The notes beneath the pieces were generated by a model. It was not told the DNA's origin, searched no databases, and saw nothing but the letters and a program-made list of their open reading frames with translations. From the NCBI GenBank assembly GCA_913056335.1, contig CAJXLX010000029.1:1-32705 (forward strand): a stretch of DNA of 32,705 bases, read 5' to 3'. Below are positions 24,883 through 32,225 of this stretch, one piece after another (position 1 is the first letter of the stretch; each line of letters opens with the position of its first letter). The position numbers and the translations under genes are program-made. The stretch comes from an uncultured Rhodothermaceae bacterium (GTDB lineage Bacteria > Bacteroidota > Rhodothermia > Rhodothermales > Salinibacteraceae).

Positions 24883-25560
24883 ATGGCTACTGACAAAAAA
24901 GAACGCTCTGCATCCGCAAAAAAACCCATTGACTTTAGCAAGCTACCTGACGAGCTTGTGGAACGGGGTCGCGATGTGTGGCTGGCCGGACTGGGGGCAC
25001 TCTCGCGCGTCGAAGAGGAAGGCGATCGTGTCTTTCAGGATCTGGTGAAGCGCGGCAAGTCGTACGAAAAGAAGCGCCGCAAGCAGTTCGACGATGCCAC
25101 AAGCGAGATTAACAAGCAGCAGGAGTCGATCTCGGACGAGTTCAACCGTCGCTTCGACGACGTATCGCGCCGCGTATCTGATGCGGCTCAGACCGTTGAA
25201 GAGACGGTGACGTCGACGCTGAACGACACGCTGGGTCGCCTGGGGGTGCCCACCCGTAAAGAAGTCCAGGGGCTCTCCAGTAAGGTGGGGAAGCTTTCCG
25301 AGAAGCTCGACGCCCTCTCGGCGATGCTCGACCAGCAGGCGGCCGGAACCACGCCGGTCTTCCACGTGACCTATCACGACGACGAGTGGGCGCTCTTGCA
25401 AGAAGGAGCTGAGGCTCCGCTGCAGTCGTTCGACACAAAGAAGGAAGCGGTTGATGCCGCCCGCAGCGCCGCGAAGGCGCATGCCCCCAGCCGCCTGGTC
25501 ATCCAGAAGCAAGACGGCGCGATCCAGGAAACGATCAGCTACGACGAAGACGATGCGTAA
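24883..25560 (+). CDS. Phasin-like protein with a C-terminal DUF2188-like domain
   Basis: A 225-residue protein. Residues 1-20 are Lys/Ser/Ala-rich. Residues 21-150 form a long amphipathic, coiled-coil-prone region resembling PhaF/PhaI-type polyhydroxyalkanoate granule proteins (VWLAGLGALSRVEEEGDRVFQDLVKRG, then VEETVTSTLNDTLGRLGVPTRKEVQGLSSKVGKLSEKLDAL). Residues 158-222 match the DUF2188 pattern (FHVTYHDDEWALLQEGAEAP, SFDTKKEAVDAARSAAKAH, LVIQKQDGAIQETISY). Phasins coat storage granules; DUF2188 has no firm role. A strong ribosome binding site, GAGGTGA (24870-24876), lies six bases before the ATG, unlike most genes here. Upstream palindromes and a strong terminator suggest a regulated single-gene unit. 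No PHA synthase gene is in the window. Confidence 0.75.
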   Translation: MATDKKERSASAKKPIDFSKLPDELVERGRDVWLAGLGALSRVEEEGDRVFQDLVKRGKSYEKKRRKQFDDATSEINKQQESISDEFNRRFDDVSRRVSDAAQTVEETVTSTLNDTLGRLGVPTRKEVQGLSSKVGKLSEKLDALSAMLDQQAAGTTPVFHVTYHDDEWALLQEGAEAPLQSFDTKKEAVDAARSAAKAHAPSRLVIQKQDGAIQETISYDEDDA

Positions 25561-25612
25561 ACGCACCCCGGTGCGTCACCAAGCCGAGGGATTGCTTTAC
25601 TGTTAAGCGCCT

Positions 25613-25653
25613 ACCGCCTGCTCCACACTTAGCTGGAGCAGGCGGTTTTATTT
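25613..25653 (+). terminator. Intrinsic terminator after the phasin-like gene
   Basis: ACCGCCTGCTCCA (25613-25625) pairs perfectly with TGGAGCAGGCGGT (25634-25646) around an 8-base loop, and the stem runs into TTTTATTT (25646-25653). It lies 52 bp after the stop codon. This is a textbook factor-independent terminator. Confidence 0.9.
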
Positions 25654-25715
25654 GGGGTAGTGAACAGACGGTAAGTGATCGCTCTCCTGAGATAGTCGCA
25701 CCGAACGTCGTCGTC

Positions 25716-25755
25716 AGAAGAAAGCGCCGCGGCCCCCATAAGGCGGCCGCGGCGC
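25716..25755 (-). terminator. Intrinsic terminator of the C-terminal processing protease gene
   Basis: Read on the minus strand, GCGCCGCGGCC (25755-25745) pairs with GGCCGCGGCGC (25734-25724) around a 10-base loop and is followed by TTTCTTCT (25723-25716). It lies about 30 bp after the stop of the protease gene. Confidence 0.8.
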
Positions 25756-25784
25756 AGCGTACGTTCTCAAACCGATACCAGCGC

Positions 25785-27449
25785 TTATTCGCGTCCAGCG
25801 GTATGGTAAGCAGCCAGCTCTTCAGCATTGCTCCAGAGCGAGAGCGCCTCACGATACACCGGGTCAGTTTCATTCAGCGTAGGCCGGGCGGCACGCAGCC
25901 CATACATCTGGCGCGCCAGATACGCTTTCAGGCGCAACTGGACCTCCTCTTCGCTACGCGCTTTCTCGGCCTCTGAGAAGACGCCTTCTCCGGGCTCCAC
26001 CTCGTCGGCATTGGTCGTGTAGGAAACGCCCTGCTCTTCGGTAAAGTCCCAGAACGCGGTAACAAGCGAGTCGGGGGTTGCAAAGTTATTCAGGAACGCC
26101 TCTGAGTCATCGCCCCAGGTAGAGCGCATCTGCTGCTCATTGCGCATGAACCAGTCGCGCGCGAATGCGAAGTCCATGTTGATCGCCGAGACGAAGTTCG
26201 TAAGGCTGGTTGTGTCGGGCTGTACCACAACATCGGGCATAATGCCGCCCCCGCCAAACACGGTGCGCCCATGAGTGGTGTTGTACATGAGCGAGTCGGG
26301 GATACTTTCCTTGTACTCCTCTGGGTGGAAGGTGGCATTCTGATGATCTTCCATAATCCGCTCGATGTATTGCTCTTGGTTGCCCTGCTCGTACGGCGTT
26401 TGGATGAGCCGTCCCGCAGGTGTGTAGTAGCGCCCCACCGTCATCTGAAGGAGGCTGCCATCGTCGAGCTCGAACTGCTTCTGGATGAGCGCTTTGCCGA
26501 ATGTACGTTGCCCCACCACGAGCGCCCGGTCATGATCTTGTAGTGCGCCCGATACGATCTCGCTGGCCGAGGCGGAGCCGCGATCTACGAGCACGATAAT
26601 AGGGCTGTCTTCGAGGCTGCCGCCCCCGTCAGCCTGGAAGCGCGAGTTCATGCCCCGTTCGCGGCCTCGGGTTTCCACGATGGTAAGCCCTTCATCGAGC
26701 ATCTCATCGGCAATGTCGACGGCCGAGCGCATTACGCCACCAGGATTCCCGCGCAGATCCAGAATGAGGCGCTCCATGCCCTGCTCTTGCAGCGTGCCCA
26801 CATGCTCCATGAACTCGTCGTGGGTCGTCATCGCAAACCGGTCAATTTTGACGTAGCCCGTGCGGTCATTCACCATGTACGACGTGTTGATGGAGTGCAT
26901 CGGTATCTCATCACGCTCGATGGCGTACTCGTACCGCTTTCCGGCGCCGGGCCGGTATATTGTGACGTCGACTGTTGTACCGACCTCTCCTTTCAAGCGA
27001 TCTTGGATGCCGTTCGTCCCGATTCCAACAGCCGACTCGCCCTCAATCTCAACAATCCGATCCCCGCCCATGATGCCTAACTGCTCGCTGGGGCCGTCGG
27101 CAATGGGAGAAATAACGCGGGCGGTATCTTCTACCATCTGGAACATCACGCCAATGCCTCCAAACGAGCCGCGGTAGGTGTCCTGGACCCCTTGCACCTC
27201 TTCAGCAGGGATATACGAAGAGTGCGGATCGAGTGCCTCCAGCATCCCTTCGATTCCTTCTTCGGCTAAGTCTTGCGACTCAACCGGGTCCACATACTGC
27301 CGGGTGATGATCACGAACGAGCGTTCCAGCTTCTGAAACTGCTCGTAGATGTCGTCGTCCGACGTGAAGGAGTTGACCTGTACACCAAGCACGATGCCCA
27401 GCAGAACCAGGCCAATGGCAGGGAGCACATAGTGCGTTATACGTTTCAT
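25785..27449 (-). CDS. C-terminal processing peptidase, S41A family
   Basis: A 554-residue periplasmic or membrane-anchored protease. A signal-anchor helix (about residues 6-25, HYVLPAIGLVLLGIVLGVQV) is followed by a PDZ domain (about 95-178, with SFGGIGVMFQM and GIMGGDRIVEIEG). The S41 core follows, with ILDLRGNPGGV (229-239), catalytic Ser294 in GSASASEIVSGALQD, and Lys319 in GQRTFGKALIQ, 25 residues later as expected for the Ser/Lys dyad. CTPs trim or degrade secreted proteins from their C-termini. The extra C-terminal region (about 400-554) is helical and acidic, as in the Bacteroidota branch. The gene has its own terminator. Confidence 0.93.
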   Translation of the reverse strand: MKRITHYVLPAIGLVLLGIVLGVQVNSFTSDDDIYEQFQKLERSFVIITRQYVDPVESQDLAEEGIEGMLEALDPHSSYIPAEEVQGVQDTYRGSFGGIGVMFQMVEDTARVISPIADGPSEQLGIMGGDRIVEIEGESAVGIGTNGIQDRLKGEVGTTVDVTIYRPGAGKRYEYAIERDEIPMHSINTSYMVNDRTGYVKIDRFAMTTHDEFMEHVGTLQEQGMERLILDLRGNPGGVMRSAVDIADEMLDEGLTIVETRGRERGMNSRFQADGGGSLEDSPIIVLVDRGSASASEIVSGALQDHDRALVVGQRTFGKALIQKQFELDDGSLLQMTVGRYYTPAGRLIQTPYEQGNQEQYIERIMEDHQNATFHPEEYKESIPDSLMYNTTHGRTVFGGGGIMPDVVVQPDTTSLTNFVSAINMDFAFARDWFMRNEQQMRSTWGDDSEAFLNNFATPDSLVTAFWDFTEEQGVSYTTNADEVEPGEGVFSEAEKARSEEEVQLRLKAYLARQMYGLRAARPTLNETDPVYREALSLWSNAEELAAYHTAGRE

Positions 27450-27803
27450 AAAGGGGCGGCCTTACGGCATAAAACGGGATCGGGACACGGCGCGCATGCG
27501 CTTCGCAGTACGAGCAAGCTGCAGCGAATGAGAACTGCAATGCACGAGTGGTTGCCAACTTCGCCACGGCAACTCGTGTCGCGTGCCGTTGGGTGAAGCT
27601 GTAAAGAGGACATACGCGTTGGTGTTGTAAGATGCACGCCCGCGGTTGTTGCGATTCCGATGCAGTTTATGCAAACGCTGTTCATCCTGTTACGGTGTGT
27701 GCGAACCAAACAACCGCTCGTGGCGGTGCAACGACATCCTACGTACCGCGCCAGATTGCCAGCACGGGGCGCTTTTTTAACAATCCAGCGACTGCCGCTT
27801 GCC
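27450..27803. promoter_or_regulatory. Divergent gap with competing stem-loops
   Basis: This 354-bp region separates the protease gene (minus) from the hypothetical gene at 27804 (plus). Stem A pairs CACGAG (27543-27548) with CTCGTG (27573-27578) and TTGCC (27552-27556) with GGCAA (27568-27572). Stem B pairs ACGGCA (27566-27571) with TGCCGT (27584-27589), extended by CTTC (27559-27562) and GAAG (27595-27598). They share bases and exclude each other. GCGCC (27748-27752) and GGCGC (27768-27772) followed by TTTTTT form a weak terminator-like element on the plus strand. A copy of GGGACACGGCGCGC is at 27482-27495. No convincing gene was seen. Confidence 0.35.
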
Positions 27804-28382
27804 ATGCCCAAACATGTTTCGGATTATTACTACATTTTCGACGGACGCAGCGGACGCCCCGTCATTGTAGACCGCTCCAGCGGGGTCCAAGCACGCGAGG
27901 CTCCCTCTGATGCCGCTCTGGACTGCATGCCCGTCGCCGAGTATGTGCTTCACCAGCAGGGAGAGGCGGTCATTCGAGCGTTTGCCTGCTGGTGTGCGCA
28001 GCAGACTTGGGCGCCCAGCCCACCGCCGGAACCGTGCCAACTGCTATGGGACGCGGCACGAGATGTGGCCGCAGGAGCTTCTCTCCAGAGACTTCGTGCC
28101 GCCCGAACGAAGTCGGACGAAGCCGCTGTGCTCGCGGCTGCAGTTGGTATGCCGCGCCGACGCCGGCGCGCTGCCCAACTTCTGGCCGCTCGTAGTTGCA
28201 CCGAACCCGACGTGCTGGCTGCCGCTCACGATGCCATGCACATGAGCGCACGATGGGCCGAGTTTGCCCACGAGGCCTCCGATGTCGCTATCCGGGCTAT
28301 GCACGAGCAGCACCTCAACGCGCTCCTCGATACCCTGAACGGCGCGGCTCCGTTTCAACAACCTGCTTTCTTGCCTGCGTAG
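27804..28382 (+). CDS. Hypothetical protein
   Basis: A 192-residue protein starting MPKHVSDYYYIFDGRSGRPVIVDRSSG, a beta-rich opening. Alpha-helical Ala/Arg-rich sequence follows (EYVLHQQGEAVIRAFACWCAQQTW, LLWDAARDVAAGASLQRL, DEAAVLAAAVGMPRRRRRAAQLLAARSC, TEPDVLAAAHDAMHMSARWAEFAHEASDVAIRAMHEQHLNALLD). The helical pattern and amphipathic spacing suggest a genuine folded protein. No family recognised. The ATG at 27804 is preferred; an in-frame ATG at 27660 would add a Leu/Arg-rich stretch that looks like upstream DNA. It is followed at 160 bp by the DUF2520-type gene. Confidence 0.55.
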   Translation: MPKHVSDYYYIFDGRSGRPVIVDRSSGVQAREAPSDAALDCMPVAEYVLHQQGEAVIRAFACWCAQQTWAPSPPPEPCQLLWDAARDVAAGASLQRLRAARTKSDEAAVLAAAVGMPRRRRRAAQLLAARSCTEPDVLAAAHDAMHMSARWAEFAHEASDVAIRAMHEQHLNALLDTLNGAAPFQQPAFLPA

Positions 28383-28411
28383 CGTATTTCCGTCTGTAGC
28401 AACTCCATCTG

Positions 28412-28442
28412 CAGGGGATTGCTCTCCTGATAGCGGCTTTTT
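28412..28442 (+). terminator. Weak terminator-like hairpin after the 192-residue protein gene
   Basis: CAGGGGA (28412-28418) pairs with TCTCCTG (28423-28429), with one G-U pair and a 4-base loop. TTTTT follows at 28438-28442, eight bases beyond the stem. The stem is short and the U-run is distant, so this is only a candidate. Confidence 0.3.
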
Positions 28443-28542
28443 CCTGAGAACAAGCGGTCTCCCGTTCGTATCTCTCTGAAAGATGCGAATGACACGCCGC
28501 ACGTGCCCTTAACTGCCTCCCTTTCGTAGGCTCTTTGCTGTC

Positions 28543-29508
28543 ATGTCGACCCTTGTCCGTAAGCCCACTGCCATTGTTGGTGCTGGCGCCGTTGGAAGCG
28601 CCTTTGCCCGTGCGCTTGCTGCCCACCGCGTACCGCTTACCACAATCGTAAGCCGCACCCTGGCGGATGCAGAAGCGCTTGCCGACCGCGTACAAGCTCC
28701 CCATACCAGCACAGACGTTGCTGACATACCCGCTCGCACCACGCGCGTACTCTTTTGCGTGCCCGATGACACCCTCTCCGCCATCGCTCAGGTGCTTGCC
28801 GAAACGCCCCACCGCACTGCGCCGTGGGTAGCCCTACACCCTTCGGGGGCCCACCCGGCACAAGTCCTTGCGCCCTTACGTGCCTGCGGAGCCAATCTGC
28901 TGAGTGCGCACCCGCTTCAGACGATTCCACCCGAAACGCCTCCGTCTGCTTTTCAAGGGATCCGGATGACTATTGAGGGCGATGCAGAGGCGCTCGCCTA
29001 TGGCGAGGCATTCGCTCGGTTACTTGGCGCTACTCCGCAACGCCTTGCCTCCAACGCCAAGCCGCTGTACCACCTGGCTGCAGTGCTCGCTTCCAACGGA
29101 CTCGTGGCGCTGCTCGCCATGGCCCAGCACGTGTGGCAGGCTGCAGGCCTTGCCCCTGACGATGCATTTGATGCCCTCGCACCGCTGATTGAAACCACCT
29201 GGGCCAACGTGCAACGCAACGGCTCCGCGGCGCTTACGGGGCCTGCCGCCCGAGGCGACGACGCCACCATTGCGACCCACCTTCGCGCTCTGAGCGAAAC
29301 CCGCTCGTCTGAGATGCCTCCCCCACTTCTGCACGATGCATCAGCCGAGGCGCTATATGCTGCACTGACTGAGATCATGCTGCGCATCCAACAGAGCCAA
29401 GATCGCCTGTCACCGGAAGACGTCAGTCGCGTTCGAGCCCGTCTGCGCTCTGCATCTCTCCCGGACTTTTCTGGGGACGACTCTGCCTCACGTACGACCA
29501 CCACTTGA
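28543..29508 (+). CDS. Rossmann-fold protein with DUF2520-type C-terminal domain (NAD(P)-binding)
   Basis: A 321-residue protein. The N-terminal NADP-binding domain carries AIVGAGAVGSAFARALAAH (about residues 10-28), VSRTLADAEALADRV (36-50), VLFCVPDDTLSAIA (69-82), and WVALHPSGAHPAQVLAPLRACGANLLSAHPLQTIP (94-128). The C-terminal helical domain (about 170-300) includes HLAAVLASNGLVALLAMAQ and ALTGPAARGDDATIATHL. This two-domain layout (Rossmann-like domain plus DUF2520) is common in Bacteroidota and resembles ketopantoate-reductase-like or F420-dependent-oxidoreductase-like enzymes, but the substrate is not known. The length is slightly above family norm because of a Ser/Thr-rich tail. It starts at ATG 28543. 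Confidence 0.85.
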   Translation: MSTLVRKPTAIVGAGAVGSAFARALAAHRVPLTTIVSRTLADAEALADRVQAPHTSTDVADIPARTTRVLFCVPDDTLSAIAQVLAETPHRTAPWVALHPSGAHPAQVLAPLRACGANLLSAHPLQTIPPETPPSAFQGIRMTIEGDAEALAYGEAFARLLGATPQRLASNAKPLYHLAAVLASNGLVALLAMAQHVWQAAGLAPDDAFDALAPLIETTWANVQRNGSAALTGPAARGDDATIATHLRALSETRSSEMPPPLLHDASAEALYAALTEIMLRIQQSQDRLSPEDVSRVRARLRSASLPDFSGDDSASRTTTT

Positions 29509-29777
29509 CATCGTGCAGATCGCTTCCGATACTTGAAATTGGGTATGCAGGCTTCTTTCCCTCCGCTGCCTCCCCACAAGGGCTCCCACCAAAGCCCCAC
29601 ACGCTACACGTGCGGATCTCTTTTCCGCTATGTGCATTGGCGAAGTCTGACACAACGCCGGGGCACGCAAATGGGCACCCTTTTTGTTTGTGCCCATTGA
29701 CGCGGCGTGCGCCCCACCGCGCTGACGTTGACCCCAGTGGGGCTGTTCGTGTTTGTAGCACAACTCTGATACGTTGT
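29509..29777. promoter_or_regulatory. Intergenic region with a 9-bp inverted repeat
   Basis: This 269-bp gap between two plus-strand genes has no convincing ORF. AATGGGCAC (29670-29678) and GTGCCCATT (29690-29698) are exact inverted repeats around an 11-base T-rich loop, about 80 bp before the next start codon. It is not followed by a U-run, so an operator or mRNA leader structure is as likely as a terminator. Confidence 0.35.
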
Positions 29778-30344
29778 ATGAATACTGCCGCGCGCACGCT
29801 CCGCGAGCGCATCCAACAAAAGCCCCTTTTGCATTCCGCTACCCATACTGACGCGCCCCGTACGTCCCCCACCGACACGACCACCGCGCTCTCAGCACTC
29901 CGGCGGATTCTTGCAGGACCGAACTCTGGGGCCGCGTTCCAGTCGGTGGTGATTGCAACGGTACGTATTGTAGAGCGCGCCATGTGCCAGGAACACTGCG
30001 TAGCGCAAGCTGCGCTCTCGCTCGGTCAGCAGGAGAAGCTCAGCGGTATGGTGGACACCATAGAGGAAGCGGCGTTGCTACTGCGCGACCAGTTGAGTAC
30101 GCAAGGCAACGGCCTAACGAATCTCTGTGGCGAGCAGCCCGCCCGCTCAGGTGAGGCCGAACCCTGGCCCGACGCGCTCTTTAGCGCCGTGCAGGTGCTC
30201 GACGAAAGCGTCAGTCAGCTGGTGTCGCTCTCAAATGCCCAGCCCAAGGGCAGCTCCTCGCGTGCGCTCAGCGACTGCACCGCGCAGCTGCTACGCAGCC
30301 ATCACAACACACTGCTGCTCGAAGCCGAAGAATGGATGGCGTAA
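29778..30344 (+). CDS. Hypothetical helical protein
   Basis: A 188-residue protein with a Thr/Pro/Ala-rich N-terminus (about 1-40). Predicted helices follow: TALSALRRILAG, FQSVVIATVRIVERAMCQEHCVAQAALSLGQQEKLSGMVDTIEEAALLLRDQLST, a middle acidic linker, then ALFSAVQVLDESVSQLVSLSNAQ and a C-terminal LLRSHHNTLLLEAEEWMA. No family recognised. The ATG at 29778 is chosen; the long in-frame extension upstream to 29505 is Pro/Cys-rich and looks non-coding. It is followed by a good terminator, so it is probably transcribed apart from lysS. Confidence 0.55.
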   Translation: MNTAARTLRERIQQKPLLHSATHTDAPRTSPTDTTTALSALRRILAGPNSGAAFQSVVIATVRIVERAMCQEHCVAQAALSLGQQEKLSGMVDTIEEAALLLRDQLSTQGNGLTNLCGEQPARSGEAEPWPDALFSAVQVLDESVSQLVSLSNAQPKGSSSRALSDCTAQLLRSHHNTLLLEAEEWMA

Positions 30345-30385
30345 CGAACGACGCCCCGCACATCCCGTTGTACCCGACCGTACCC

Positions 30386-30420
30386 AGCGCCTCCGCACCC
30401 CGGAGGCGTTGCTGCTTTTT
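30386..30420 (+). terminator. Intrinsic terminator between the 188-residue protein gene and lysS
   Basis: AGCGCCTCCG (30386-30395) pairs with CGGAGGCGTT (30401-30410) around CACCC, a 10-bp stem with one G-U pair. A TTTTT run (30416-30420) follows five bases later. It lies 42 bp after the stop codon and 52 bp before the lysS start. Confidence 0.7.
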
Positions 30421-30471
30421 GCCTGTCCGACGTTCCTACGTGTAAACCTTCCCGTTTCCTCTGTGCCTGCT

Positions 30472-32004
30472 ATGGATTCCTCCACTTCTGACGCCGCCCC
30501 ACGCTCCGAACAAGAGCAGCGCCGCCGCGACGAACGCAAGGCGCTCGAACAGCGGGGCATTGACCCATACCCCTACGAGTGGCCCACCGATGCCCACGCC
30601 GCCGACCTCATCGACACATTCGACGACGACACGCACGACCCGGAAGAGGGCGAGCAGCTGGAGGCATCGATTGCTGGGCGCATCACCAACATTCGCGTGA
30701 TGGGGGGCTCGGCGTTTTTCGATGTGCAGGACGAGTCGGGCACCATCCAGGCATATATCCGCAAGAACGAGGTCGGCGAGGAGTTCTACAACGAGGTCTT
30801 TACCGAACTTCTCGACATCGGTGACATCGTGGGCTTGCAGGGCTACATCTTCCGCACGCACATGGGCGAGGTCACACTTCGCGTGCAGGAGATCAAGCTG
30901 CTCTCGAAGGCCCTGCGTCCGCTTCCTGTCGTTAAGGAAACCGACGAGGGCGAAACCTACAACGAGGTCACCGACAAGGGCTTTCGCTACCGCCAGCGCT
31001 ACGTAGACCTGACGGTTAACCCCGATGTGCGCGATGTTTTTCGACAGCGCGCTACGCTCATTCGCACCATGCGCCAGTTTTTGGATACAAAGGGCTATCT
31101 CGAAGTCGAAACGCCGGTGCTGCAGCCGGTGTACGGCGGCGCCACCGCACGCCCGTTCACCACGCACCACAACGCGCTCGACATGGAGCTCTACCTCCGC
31201 ATCGCAGATGAGCTCTATCTGAAGCGGCTCTTGGTTGGTGGATTCGACGGCGTCTACGAGATCAGTAAGGACTTCCGGAACGAGGGGCTGAGTCGCTTCC
31301 ACAACCCCGAGTTCAGCATGATGGAGCTCTACGTGGCGTACAAAGACTACCGCTGGATGATGGACTTCACCGAGCAGCTGGTGGAGGCCGTGGCGCTGGC
31401 GCTGCACGACAGCACCGACGTTACCATCGGCGAGCATACCGTCTCGTTCGAGCGCCCGTGGAACCGCATCACCTTTCTCGGCGCTATCGAAGATGAAACC
31501 GGATACAACCTGCACGGCGCCACCCGCGAGGAGCTGCTGGAGGTCACGGAGGCGCTTGACATCGACGTGGACCCGGACCTGGGCGTGGGCAAGCTCTATG
31601 ATAAAATCTTTGGCGCCACGGTCGAGCCTACGCTCATCGAGCCGACTTTTGTCATGGACCATCCCATTGAGCTGAGTCCGCTCGCGAAGAAGCATCGCGA
31701 GACCGAGGGTCTGGTCGAGCGCTTCGAGGGATTCGTAGCCGGAAACGAGATCTGCAATGCGTTCAGCGAACTGAACGACCCCGAAGACCAGCGCGAACGC
31801 TTCGAAGAGCAAGTGCGCCTTCTTGATGCGGGCGACGATGAAGCCACGCCCGTCGATGAAGATTACCTGCGCGCCCTCGAATACGGCATGCCGCCCGCCG
31901 CCGGACTCGGCATCGGCATCGACCGCCTTACCATGATGATGACCAACCAGGACTCCATCCGCGACGTCATTCTCTTTCCGCTGATGCGCCCTGAACGTCA
32001 GTGA
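30472..32004 (+). CDS. lysS: Lysyl-tRNA synthetase, class II
   Basis: A 510-residue synthetase that charges tRNA-Lys. A charged N-terminal helix is followed by the anticodon-binding OB fold at about 64-150 (SIAGRITNIRVMGGSAFFDVQDESGTIQAYI). The class II core has motif 1 near 200-222 (FLDTKGYLEVETPVLQPVYGGATARPF), motif 2 with FRNEG at 268-272 (ISKDFRNEGLSRFHNPEFSMMELY), and motif 3 in GLGIGIDRLTMM near the C-terminus. The ATG at 30472 gives the normal length; the long upstream in-frame extension overlaps the preceding gene and terminator and is rejected. The last coding bases are duplicated just after the stop codon. A strong terminator follows. Confidence 0.95.
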   Translation: MDSSTSDAAPRSEQEQRRRDERKALEQRGIDPYPYEWPTDAHAADLIDTFDDDTHDPEEGEQLEASIAGRITNIRVMGGSAFFDVQDESGTIQAYIRKNEVGEEFYNEVFTELLDIGDIVGLQGYIFRTHMGEVTLRVQEIKLLSKALRPLPVVKETDEGETYNEVTDKGFRYRQRYVDLTVNPDVRDVFRQRATLIRTMRQFLDTKGYLEVETPVLQPVYGGATARPFTTHHNALDMELYLRIADELYLKRLLVGGFDGVYEISKDFRNEGLSRFHNPEFSMMELYVAYKDYRWMMDFTEQLVEAVALALHDSTDVTIGEHTVSFERPWNRITFLGAIEDETGYNLHGATREELLEVTEALDIDVDPDLGVGKLYDKIFGATVEPTLIEPTFVMDHPIELSPLAKKHRETEGLVERFEGFVAGNEICNAFSELNDPEDQRERFEEQVRLLDAGDDEATPVDEDYLRALEYGMPPAAGLGIGIDRLTMMMTNQDSIRDVILFPLMRPERQ

Positions 32005-32052
32005 AGAAGTACTCTTGGGGTGCGCCCTGAACGTCAGTGAAGAAGTGCTCTT
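31985..32052 (+). repeat. 36-bp-period tandem duplication across the lysS stop codon
   Basis: Twenty-six bases starting TGCGCCCTGAACGTCAGTGA at 31985-32010 recur exactly at 32021-32046. The match extends over CTCTT after one mismatch, giving 31 of 32 identical bases. The period of 36 equals 12 codons, so the second copy is in frame and carries its own TGA. The first copy holds the last lysS codons and stop. Confidence 0.9.
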
Positions 32053-32105
32053 TGAGAGCGCTTTGTCTCGCTTTCCCACTGACAATATCAATCCACCCGG
32101 CACCT

Positions 32106-32141
32106 GAGGTCCAACGGTCCGCCGTTGGACCTCGTTTTTTT
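32106..32141 (+). terminator. Intrinsic terminator of lysS
   Basis: GAGGTCCAACGG (32106-32117) and CCGTTGGACCTC (32122-32133) are exact reverse complements with a 4-base loop. They are followed, after one G, by seven T residues (32135-32141). Confidence 0.92.
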
Positions 32142-32225
32142 GCTACCGCGTGACGTTGCTGCAAGAAATTGCAGACGGTCGCCGCCCCAGAAACCTGGAG
32201 CACAGTGGGTCATGTCAAAGATTCT

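Noticed and set aside
25561-25576. ACGCACC/GGTGCGT inverted repeat just after the phasin-like stop codon
   Set aside because: The loop would be only two bases, too small to fold stably. The better hairpin at 25613-25653 explains termination.
30436-32103. 555-codon minus-strand frame opposite lysS
   Set aside because: Antisense to lysS with intact class II motifs. Its repeated S-L-T-F-R-A-H segment only reflects the 36-bp duplication.
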